A DNA stretch of 64,000 nt from Mimachlamys varia (lineage: Eukaryota > Mollusca > Bivalvia > Pectinida > Pectinidae): positions 16,375,625 to 16,439,624 of the forward strand of contig OX392542.1 in the NCBI GenBank assembly GCA_947623455.1, written 5' to 3'. Shown piece by piece: positions 1 through 12,200 of this stretch; positions within the stretch are counted from its first letter, which is position 1, and the number at the start of each line of letters is the position of its first letter. The notes beneath the pieces are model-generated. The model made no database searches. It had not been told where the DNA came from and saw only the letters and a list, made by a program, of their open reading frames with translations. The translations under genes and the position numbers were made by a program.

Positions 1-43
1 ATTTTCAAAACCAAATCTAATCTTGTTATCTGACTGAACACAG

Positions 44-260
44 GACTGGATCGAGCTGAATCACATGGACTAACAGTGTTTCATGCTGGAACTGCTAAAG
101 AGGAGGACAGGGTGATAACCAACGGTGGCCGTGTCCTGGCTGTCATGGCAACCAGTCATAACTTCCGCACTGCTTGTAACCTGGCAACTCGGGGTGCAGC
201 GCTGGTGAAGTTTGACGGAGCATACTTCAGGAGGGACATTGGTGTCAAGGTGTATTCAAG
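44..260 (+). CDS. GART: GART exon a: C-terminal part of GAR synthetase domain
   Basis: The first two bases complete a codon begun upstream. The reading then runs through [23 protein letters not shown] and [16 protein letters not shown], which is the end of the ATP-grasp GARS domain. The acceptor is CAG at 41-43 and the donor is AAG|gtcagc at 261. The intron sits exactly at the GARS/AIRS boundary and splits an AGT Ser codon. Reading through the donor adds Arg-Ser-Ala and meets TGA at 268-270, which would end a GARS-only protein. Confidence 0.95.
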
Positions 261-3200
261 GTCAGCATGATATAAGCAACTTGTAACTGAGGACTAAGTA
301 TTTTATGCCTACATGTAAGAATGTATGATATAGGAGGCTCCACCATACAGCCATCCACAAACTGGGTGAAATTTCTAAAACCACATGCTGGAATTTTCTC
401 ATCCTACCCTACACCCCTTCACATTGACAGAGTCTTATATAATATATCTCTTATCCAAATCCCCAGTCTTATTTACCATATTACCACAAATGTGTGTTGC
501 AGTTTCTGCATCCCACATTTGCCCAATTATGCATGTGAAAACATTAGGTGTGAGATAGAGCAATTCTCAGTAATCAGGGCTTTTTCTAGGGCGGATTGGT
601 CAAGTGGTTAACACTCCGGCCTTCGATGCAGGCGCCCGGGGTTCGATCCCCGTAATCGTCATACGCATGGAACATTCAGAGAAAATTGTTTTCTACTGCC
701 CACCCAACTCAGGTGGAGTATAAAATGGTCTGGGGTGGGTGTTGCAGTATCTTTGCTATAGCATTCAAGTAAGGTGGCACTCTAAAAGATGCCGTTGGAA
801 ACACTGTCCCACTACAAACAGAACACAATTCATCTCCAGCACACACGCATACATATACACACATATGGAGATATTAGCCAGGTGGTGGTATAGGACAAGT
901 AGTTAGCGCCTGTTAAGGCAGCTCCTGTGAACTCCTCAGAATTGTATATGATAGAATAATATGTGTTAATTGTAATAGTTGTACAAGAATTGTATATCTA
1001 TATACTGTAAAGCGCTTTAGAGTGGCTTATAATAGCTAGATAGGGCGCTATATCAAATGTTGTATATTATTATTTATTATGATAATTAAATAGGGAAAAT
1101 CATTGTTATATCAACAAAACAGCTCCTTGAATAAAAATCAACTATTAAAAAATATGACATTATTAAAACTGCAGAATATATATCATTTTGTCTTCATTGT
1201 TTGCAATGTACACATTTTTTTATTACATTTTTCACATAACTTTCGGAAGTTTTGAGAAAATTGAAGCCTGGAATTTAGCCTCGAATATAGTTAACTGTTT
1301 GGGAAAATAAATCTGAAATTAGGAAAATTGAAGCCAAAATCTCATTGGGAATGGGGCCTTATATCCACCCCTGAGAAACCCTAGAAAAAGACCAGGTTAT
1401 ACACAAAAGGTCAAATAAACGTAACTTCAGGAAATTTTTCATGATTCTGAAAAATTCTGAACAAAATCCAGTTGATAGACATGCAAAAATAAGCCTTAAA
1501 CGAAGTAAACCTGAGCGGTAACTAACAAGTAAACTTGACAGAAAAATCAAAAGAATTGAAAATAATTCAGGTGGGGCCCAATTCAACAACAAACCGAAGT
1601 GAGAAAATGCCGTTCAAAATGGACGCGTGTTTACAAATACTGTACTGAGTTTCAACTGCTGCTATACCGGTAACTGTTTAAGACAGTCTTGTCATCTTGA
1701 ATATTGCTGATATCAGTTAATCTTACCTAAATCTATAAATATAATAAGTTTTGAGGCTTGGTTTTCGCTTCAGGATTTGCCGAAAGTTACGTATATTGGG
1801 CCTTTAAAGTCAAATGTATTGTTTAATGTTATCAAAATTGAATGTTTTTGTTTTATCAGTCGTTCCCCAGAAGAGGCAGGACTGACATACAAAGACTCAG
1901 GTGTAGATATTACTGCAGGAAACTGTCTTGTGGATGCCATCAAACCCTTGGCAGCTATGACAAGTCGGTCTGGCTCCACTGTAAAACTCGGAGGATTTGG
2001 GGCGCTGTTTGATGTGAAGGAAGCTGGCTACACAGATCCTCTGCTGGTGGCGGGCACAGATGGTGTTGGAACAAAGCTCAAGGTCGGTGTAAGTCAGGGT
2101 CAGTTGTAATTCAAGGTCAATTACATTTCAAGGTCATATGTACTTCAAGGTCATATGTACTTGAAGGTCAATGGAAATTCAAGGTCACTCATTCTTCAAC
2201 AGCGGCCCCAAATAAAAAAAAAGTCTGTTTTCTCACTTTAGTGGTGGGTTTATGAAGAAATGATAAAAATGATGTGTATTTGGGTGAGTCTTTACCGGAC
2301 AAAGAAGTATCTTTAATACTTCTTTATGCAGCAAGGAGGTCAGTTATATAGTACAGCTCTCTTTCACTTTGTTGTCAAGGAAATAATAAGAGCTATTCCA
2401 GTACAATATATAGCCTACCATGGGACTCCAGATTTTGTTTAAAGGCCCAATATAAGTAACTTCAGCAACTTTTTTCGTAATTCTAAAAAATTCTGAAAAA
2501 TATCCAGTTGATAATCAAGAAACTCTTGACAGAAAACTCCAATGAATTGAAAATAATTAAGGTGGGGCCCACTTCAACAACAAGCGAAGTTAGAAGACAG
2601 TTCAATATGGACGCGTGTTTACAAATGCAGAGTTTCAACTGTTGCTCTACCTGTCACCGTGTAAGAATTCATCTTGAATATTGCTGATATCAGTTAATCT
2701 TAAATAAATCTATAAATATAAAGAGTGATTAGGCTTGATTTTCGCTTCAAGTTTTGCCTAAAGTTACGTATTATCGGCCTTTAAGGGTACCTGACCAATA
2801 GAATGTTATACATAATTTACATTGAAGTAATCAACATTTATATAGGCAAGAAACGCAACCATGGATAAAAGTTATAAAAGAGTCCCAGTATCCGGGAGAC
2901 TTTTTTTTGGAATATCCTAAACCATAATACAATTAAATTGTTACATGTTATTTGGTAGGTTGCCCAGGAGACCGGTTGTCACACTAGCATTGGGATTGAC
3001 TTGGTTGCTATGTGTGTCAATGACATCCTGGCACAGGGGGCGGAGCCTCTGTTTTTCCTCGACTACTTCGCTACAGGACGACTGAATGTTTCCAGTGCGA
3101 GGGACGTAGTAGCTGGAATCACCAAGGGCTGTATAGAGGCTGGCTGTGCTCTTATAGGTAGGTCTAATAACAAATAAAACTTACATGTAGATATGTGTTA

Positions 3201-6200
3201 ATGTGTAGGAAAGATTTCTTTCTAAATAAATGTTAAAATATTGAAAAATAGGTGTTTCTCACTGCTGATTTGGACATATGGTAACGAGAAACGTCCCATT
3301 AGGGTACTATAATTTGTCAGATTACATATTAAGTATGAACTCTCATTAATTGATCATATTATAGTTCTATAGCAGTCTACTGAAATCAGAATTTGTCTGA
3401 CAGATGAAATAGGTAAATAGGAAAGACTATAACTCCTATGTACATGTGACTGTTTGGGTTACGTTTTGTTGGTTTGTTTCACTAGGAGGAGAAACAGCGG
3501 AGATGCCAGGGATGTACCAGGAAGGAAACTACGATGTAGCCGGTTTTGCCGTTGGTGCTGTAGAGAGAACAAGCGTCTTGCCACGTCTAAACGAAATATC
3601 ATCGGGAGATGTACTGATAGGTCTGAAATCGAGTGGTATCCATAGCAACGGTTTCAGCCTAATTAGGAAGGTGATAGAGAACCTTGAAATGTCTCTGGAC
3701 ATGCCGTCACCATTTGTATCGGGGAAGACTCTAGGTATACAATGTATATAGTAGTAAATGTTTCACACAGGATCTTTGCTGAAAATAATTTTAAAGTTTT
3801 AAATCAGTTAGTTTCCATATTCATTGCGTAATGGCTTGGATGAGCCAGCAATTGTACTTATAGATTTTATCTTTACTGAATGAAAATTATGTCACACTTT
3901 ATAACTGTAATTTATTAAATAAGCTTTTGTCAAAACTAATTTCAAACTTATCATGAAATCCAATTATTACCCATAGATTTATGTAATATATTAATAATTT
4001 CTTGGGTGAAAAATTATTTTTCACTGATCATCATTTTAAAAACTTAGCTATGTACATGCATGTATATATGTAATCCCCACTTATAGTGACTATTAAAACT
4101 ATGATTCTTTTCCTGATAGGAGAAGAGTTGTTGACCCCCACTAAGATCTACGTGAAGGACGTGCTGCCCCTGATGCGAGTGGGTCTAGTGAAAGCCTTTG
4201 CCCACATCACTGGTGGCGGACTGACTGAAAACATCCCAAGAGTCTTACCTAACGATCTGGGAGTGACAATTGATGCACTCAAATGGCACATTCCACCCAT
4301 GTTTGGATGGATAGCAGACAAGGTCAGTCAAATTATTCTCAAGGACATGGCTCTTAAAGGTCAAATATGCGTGACTTCAGGAAATTTTTCATGATTCTGA
4401 AAAATTCTGAAAAAATATCCAAGAAACTCATGACAGAAAATTCCAAAGAATTGAAAATAATTCTGGTGGGGCACACTTCAACAACAAATCGAAATTAGAA
4501 GACAGTTCAAAATGGACGCTTCTTTACAAATACCGAGTTTCAACTGCTGCTGTATTCCAGTAACCGCGTAAGAATTCTTCTTGAATATTGCTGATATCAG
4601 TTAATCTTAAGAATTCTACTTGAATATTGCTGATATCAGTTAATCTTAACTAAATCTATTAATATAATAAGTGATTAGGCTTGATTTTCAATTCAAATTT
4701 TCCTAAAAATACGGATATTGGGCCTTTATTTAAGGCCATACGTATACTCTATTACATTAGATTTATAAGTCAAGTCTAGTTAAGGTTTGATTGCATAGTC
4801 ATTATTTTCAAGGGAAATGTGTCCGAGAAAGAAATGGCCAGGACATTTAACTGTGGTGTCGGGGCAGTGCTGATTGTGGACAAGACTAAAGTTGATATGG
4901 TAGTGGAGCGACTGGGAGACCAGGCCTCTGTCATAGGAGCCGTGCAGGAATGTCAAGGTGTGTCTCTCAATTGATTAAACAGAAATTAGTTACTGATAAT
5001 GAATTTGTTATTCAACTTCACAATTGAAATGCATTTTAAGCACATAATATTATGTGGAAAACTTTTTAACTTATGTAACAAACACAGGGCCTAATTATCA
5101 TTCTGCTAGACTCAGTTAACTATTGTATGGTTGTAAAATTTCTTTTTTGTTTGGAATTATTTCGGGAGGGGGCTGGGGATGAAATTGTGATTTAGGGAAA
5201 TTAAAACCCAACTTGCAAATTACTATACAGTACATTAATGAAATTATGCTATACCTGTAAAGTTTGCATTTCATTAAAGATTTAAAAAAAAAAGAAAAAA
5301 AGACAAATTTTTTTTCAACATTTCATATGCAGCTTCCCTTTGGTCCTTAATTAGTTGTGCTGTATTGATTTTGGGACTGATCTGAAAAACAAAATGACAG
5401 ACAGAGGGCTGCCTTGGATTTTGACAGCGAAAATTTATTATCGTTATGTCCTGTGAAGTATTGGATGGATCTTTTCCAAATTTCATATGAAGGTTCCCCT
5501 TGTTAATAAATACAAGATGGATCAGACTCTTTTTCAAGATTTGGATTTCGGAACTTATCAGAAAAACAAAACTGATTAGACACCTTCTTTAAACTATTAT
5601 TAGCTCACCTGGTCCGAAGGACCGAGGTGAGCTTATGCCATACCGTGGCGTCCGTCGTCCGTCCGTCATCCGTCTGTCGTCCGTCCGTTGTCCGTCCGTC
5701 GTCCGTCAACAATTGTTTAAACGACTTCTTCTCCATAACCACTGATAGGAAATCAACCAAATTTGGCAGGAATCATCCTTAGGTGCCCAGGATCCAAAAT
5801 TGTACTAATGGTGGGACTGACCCCCTAGGGGGCTGAGGGCGGGGCCAAAAAGGGTTATTTAGCTATATTAGTTTAAGCGACTTCTTCTCCATAACCACTG
5901 ATTGGAAATCAGCCTTATTTAACAGGAAGCATCCTTAGGTGCTTAGGATTCAAAATTGTACTCATGATGGGACTGACCCCCAAGGGGGCTGAGGGGTGGG
6001 GCCATAAAGAATTATTTAGCTATATTGATATTAGCGACTTCTTCTCCATAACCACTGGTTGGAAATCAACCTTATTTGGCAGGAAGCATCCTTAGGTGCC
6101 CAGGATTCAAAATTGTACTAATGGTGGGACTGACCCCCTAGGGGGCTGAGGGGCGGGGCCAAAACGAGTTATTTAGCTATATTGGTTTAAGCGTCTTCTT

Positions 6201-9200
6201 CTCCATAACCACTTATTGGAAATCAGCCTTATATAACAGGAAGCATCCTTAGGTGCTTAGGATTCAAAATTGTACTCATGGTGGGACTGACCCCCCAGGG
6301 GGCTGAGGGGTGGGGCCATAAAGAATTATTTAGCTATATTGATATTAGCGACTTCTCCATAACCACTGGTAGGAAATCAACCTTATTTGGCAGGAAGCAT
6401 CCTTAGGTGCCCAGGATTCAAAATTGTACTAATGGTGGGACTGACCCCCTAGGGGGCTGAGGGGCGGGGCCAAAAAGGTTATTTAGCTGTATTGGTTTAA
6501 GCGACTTCTTCTCCATAACCACTGATTGGAAATCAGCCTTATTTGGTAGGAAGCATCCTTAGGTGCTCAGGATTCAAAATTGTATTTATGGTTGGCCTGA
6601 CCCCCTAGGGGGTTAAGGGCGGGGCCAAAACGAGTTATTTAGCTATATTGGTTTAAGCGACTTCTACTCCATAACCACTGATTGGAAATCAGCCTTATTT
6701 AACAGGAATCATCCTTAGGTGCTTAGGATTCAAAATTGTACTCATGGTGGGACTGAACCCCCAGGGGGCTGAGGGGTGGGGCCATAAAGAATTATTTAGC
6801 TATATTGATATTAGCGACTTCTCCATAACCACTGGTTGGAAATCAACCTTATTTGGCAGGAAACATCCTTAGGTGCCCAGGATTCAAAATTGTACTAATG
6901 GTGGGACTGACCCCCTAGGGGGCTGAGGGACAGGGCCAAAAAGGTTATTTAGCTCTATTGGTTTAAGCGACTTCTACTCCATAACCACTGGTTGGAAATC
7001 AGCCTTATTTGGCAGGAAGCATCCCTAGGTGCTCAGGATTCAAAATTGTACTAATGGTGGGACTGACCCTCTAGGGGGCTGAGGAGCGGGGCCAAAAAGG
7101 TTTATTTAGCTATATCATGGTTTTAGTGACTCACTGATGGGAAATCAGCCTTATTTGGCAGGAAGCATCCCTTGGTGCTCAGGATTCAAAATTGTACTAA
7201 TGGTGGGACTGATCACCCAGAGGGCTGAGGGGCGGGGCAAGGAAGAAAATATTTTCCATGATAACCTAGATACCATTGTATCTAGGTGAGCGATACAGGC
7301 CCTCTGGGCCTCTTGTTGATTTTCACAAGAAATTTCAAAGTTTATAGCACTATGATAAAATACATAAATGAAAGTTAAAGGCCCAATATACGTAACTTCA
7401 GCGAAATTTTTGTGATCCTGAAAAATTCTGAAAAACAATCTAGTTGATAACCATGCAAAAATAAGCCTAAAACGAAGTAAACCTGAGCAGTAACTAACAA
7501 GAAACTCTTGACAAAAAAATCCGAAGAATTGAAAATAATTCAGGTGGGGCCCACTTCAACAACAAACCGAAGGTAGAAGACGGTTCGAAATGGACGCGTG
7601 TTTACAAATAGCGTGTTTCAACTGCTGATGTACCGGTAACCGCGAAGGAATTTATCTTGGATATTGCTGATATCAGTTAATCTTAACTAAAGGACTATGT
7701 ATGGTTTTGCCTGTTTTTGGCCCACAAATCCATCAAATTTTAAATTTCATTATTGAACACTCAAATGATATTATTTCAAATATAGATTACATCCCTCATG
7801 CAATTATAATAATATTTATTTGTTATTTGTGCTATGGTTGCCATGGTAACCATCCGAAATATGCATAAATTATGCAAATGTAAATATTTGGTCTATTTTG
7901 GTCAATTTTTACATAGATTTTCACACAGCAGCCATAGAGCGCATTCTTGAACAAAGTTTATATTTCTCCTTAAGATGTGGTATAAGTGCCCACATATTCT
8001 CATTTGATATTAAGTTTGTTCAAGAATGCGCTCAATAGTTTTTAATAGAAAAACTATTCAAAAAGTGGCCAAAATTGACTAAATGGTCAAATTTCCGTAA
8101 TTTATGCATATTTGAGATGGTTTCCATGACAACCAGAGTTGAAACAACAAATAATTATTGTTTCAGTTTTATCAGGGATGTACTCCATATTTGAAATACA
8201 TTAATTTGAGAGTTCAATAATTTGCTTCAAAATTTGATAATTTTGGGGCCAAAAAAGGCCCAAACCATATATAGTCCTTTATAAATATAAAAAGCTATTA
8301 GGCTTGATTTGCGCTTCAAGTTTTGACGAAAGTTACGTATATTGGGCCTTTAAAATAAGAAGGGAAAAGATCCATCTTTCTAAAAAAGAATAAAAAATCA
8401 TCAATGGTGGGCGCAATATCCCTCTGTGATCTCTAAAATGTTGGTGGCTACTGGCTTAAAATCATCTTTTTTCTAATTTATAGGAGACTGTAGGGTTAAG
8501 ATAGAAAATTTGAAAGGGGCTTTCAAACAGAGTTGGAAACCTGTGACCGCTCCGAGAGTGTGTAAGAAAGTTGGAGTGCTCATCTCTGGGTCAGGTTAGT
8601 AAATTCAAGCAAGTACACAGGAGTGACTTCCCTTTAAGCGTTACTCTATTGATCTAAAATAAAAAGTTACTTTTACCTGCTTCTCTAAGTGCAGCTCTGA
8701 TGTATAAATAATTCCATCGTTTACCCCTGAAATTTTGTAATGAACTGTTCCAACCTTTGAATTGGAAGAGTTCAAAAGTGTTTTCAGGGGTGAATTGGTT
8801 AATAAAATGCTTATTTTAATCATTTTGGTAACATTTGTACGACAACTTGAATATTATTAAACTTTCATTACAGTGTGTTTGAAAGCAAACCTCTGAGTAA
8901 GTATCATTGCTAATATATAGTATTTTGATAACATCTTATTTTTAAGAATAATCTAACTTCATTGAAGTTTGTATGATATACCAGTGACCAGCTAGGTTAT
9001 AGTTTCTGTGGTAGGAAAACTTGATTACCAGTATCTTATGATATATTTAAAAGGAACCAATCTGCAGGCTTTGATAGACCACACACTGGAACAGAACAAC
9101 AACAGCTGTGCAGAGATTGCACTGGTCATTTCAAACAAACCTGGTGTTCAGGGACTGGAAAGGGCTCGGCTTGCAGGGATTCCTACTCTGGTAATATACC

Positions 9201-12200
9201 CCTATACAGGTATAATATATATACACCGATGATATATACCTCCACAGGTAAAACATACACACAGGTGGTATATACCTTCACAGGTAAAACATACACACAG
9301 GTGGTATATACCTCCACAGGTAAAACATACACACAGGTAGTCTTCAACTACACAGGTAAAACATACACACAGGTGGTATATACCTTCACAGTTAAAACAT
9401 ACACATAGGTAGTCTTTACATAAACACAGGTAAAAGATACACACAGGTAGTATTTACATACACACAGGTAAAACATACACACAGGTGGTCTTTACCTACA
9501 CAGGTAAAACATACACACAGGTGGTATATACCTTCACAGGTAAAACAATTACTCACACGTAGGATTCACCTTCACAGGTAAAACATACACCCGGGTGGTA
9601 TATACCTTCACAGGTAAAACAATTACTCACACGTAGGATTCACCTTCACAGGTAAAACATACACACGGGAACGTTTATTAAAAACATACACACGGGTAGT
9701 ATTTACATACACAGGTAAAACATACATACAGGTAGTATTTACATACACAGGTAAAACATACATACAGGTAAAACATACACACTGGTAAAATATACACACA
9801 GGTTGTATATACCTTCACAGGTAAAACATACACACGGGTAGTATTTACATACACAGGTAAAACATACACACAGGTAAAACATACACGCAGGTAGTATTTA
9901 CATACACAGGTAAAACATACACACAGGTAGTATTTACATACACACAGGTAAAACATACACACAGGTAAAACATACACGCAGGTAGTATTTACATACACAG
10001 GTAAAACATACACACAGGTAGTATTTACATACACAGGTAAAACATACACACAGGTAAAACATACACACAGGTAGTATTTACATACACAGGTAAAACATAC
10101 ACACAGGTAAAACATACACGCAGGTAGTATTTACATACACAGGTAAAACATACACACAGGTAGTATTTACATACACACAGGTTAAAACATACACACAGGT
10201 AAAATATACACACAGGTAGTATTTACATACACAGGTAAAACATACACACATGTACAGGTAGTATTTACCTACACAGGTAAAATATACACACAGGTAGTAT
10301 TTACATACACAGGTAAAACATACACACATGTACAGGTAGTATTTACATACATACAGGTAAAACATACACACAGGTAAAACATACACAAAGGTAGTATTTA
10401 CATACACAGGTAAAACATACATACAGGTAAAACATACACACAGGTAAAACATACATACAGGTAAAACATACATACAGGTAAAACATACACACAGGTAAAA
10501 CATACATACAGGTAAAACATACACACAGGTAAAACATACACAAAGGTAGTATTTACATACACAGGTAAAACATACATACAGGTAAAACATACACACAGGT
10601 AAAACATACATACAGGTAAAACATATGTATACAGGTAAAACATACACACAGGTGGTATATACCTTCACAGGTAAAACATACACACAGGTGGTATATACCT
10701 CCACAGGTAAAACATACACACAGGTGGTATATACCTCCACAGGTAAAACATACACACAGGTAGTCTTCAACTACACAGGTAAAACATACACACAGGTGGT
10801 ATATACCTTCACAGTTAAAACATACACACAGGTAGTATTAACCTACACAGGTGAAACATACACACAGGTTGTATTTACATACACAGGTAAAACATACAGG
10901 TAAAACATACACACAGGTTAAAACATACACACAGGTAGTATTTACATACACAGGTAAAACATACACACAGGTAGTATTTACATACACAGGTAAAACATAC
11001 ACACAGGTAGTATTTACATACACACTGGTAAAACATACATACAGGTAAAACATACACACAGGTTAAAACATACACACAGGTAAAATATACACACAGGTAG
11101 TATTTACCTACACACAGGTAAAACATACACACAGGTGGTCTTTACCTACACAGGTAAAACATACACACAGGTGGTATATACCTTCACAGGTAAAACAATT
11201 ACTCACACGTAGGATTCACCTTCACAGGTAAAACATACAAACGGGTGGTATATACCTTCACAGGTAAAACAATTACTAACATGTAGGATTCACCTTCACA
11301 GGTAAAACATACACACGGGAACGTTTATTAAAAACATACACACGGGTAGTATTTACATACACAGGTAAAACATACACACAGGTGGTCTTTACCTACACAG
11401 GTAAAACATACATACAGGTAGTATTTACATACACAGGTAAAACATACATACAGGTAAAACATACACACTGGTAAAATATACACACAGGTTGTATATACAT
11501 TCACAGGTAAAACATACACACGGGTAGTATTTACATACACAGGTAAAACATACACACAGGTAGTATTTACATACACAGGTAAAACATACACACAGGTAGT
11601 ATTTACATACACACAGGTAAAACATACATACAGGTAAAACATACACACAGGTTAAAACATACACACATGTAAAATATACACACAGGTAGTATTTACATAC
11701 ACAGGTAAAACATACACACATGTACAGGTAGTATTTACCTACACAGGTAAAATATACACACAGGTAGTATTTACATACACAGGTAAAACATACACACATG
11801 TACAGGTAGTATTTACATACACACAGGTAAAACATACACACAGGTAAAACATACACACAGGTAAAACATACATACAGGTAAAACATTCACACAGGTAAAA
11901 CATACAAAAAGGTAGTATTTACATACACAGGCAAAACATACGCACAGGTAAAACATACATACAGGTAAAACATACACACAGGTAGTATTTACATACACAG
12001 GTAAAACATACATACAGGTAAAACATACACACAGGTAAAACATACATACAGGTAAAACATACATACAGGTAAAACATACACACAGGTGGTATATACCTTC
12101 ACAGGTAAAACATACACACAGGTGGTATATACCTCCACAGGTAAAACATACACACAGGTGGTATATACCTCCACAGGTAAAACATACACACAGGTAGTCT

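Larger units (their letters stand above)
261..1859 (+). other. GART intron after the GARS domain
   Basis: This 1.6 kb intron holds a SINE-like element (590 to about 1075) and a MITE (1405-1807). Two AATAAA hexamers (1130-1135 and 1306-1311) lie in its middle. In human, mouse, chicken and Drosophila an intron at this boundary hosts alternative polyadenylation that yields monofunctional GARS. The read-through stop at 268-270 and the hexamers would permit the same here, which is inference. Confidence 0.6.

Noticed and set aside
590..660. Functional tRNA gene
   Set aside because: The T arm and boxes are good, but the acceptor stem has a mismatch and G.T pairs and no clean anticodon arm forms; it is followed by a SINE body and tail.
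1359..8823. Small frames within GART introns, on both strands
   Set aside because: They fall in MITE copies or the pearl-like array and repeat the same text from copy to copy.
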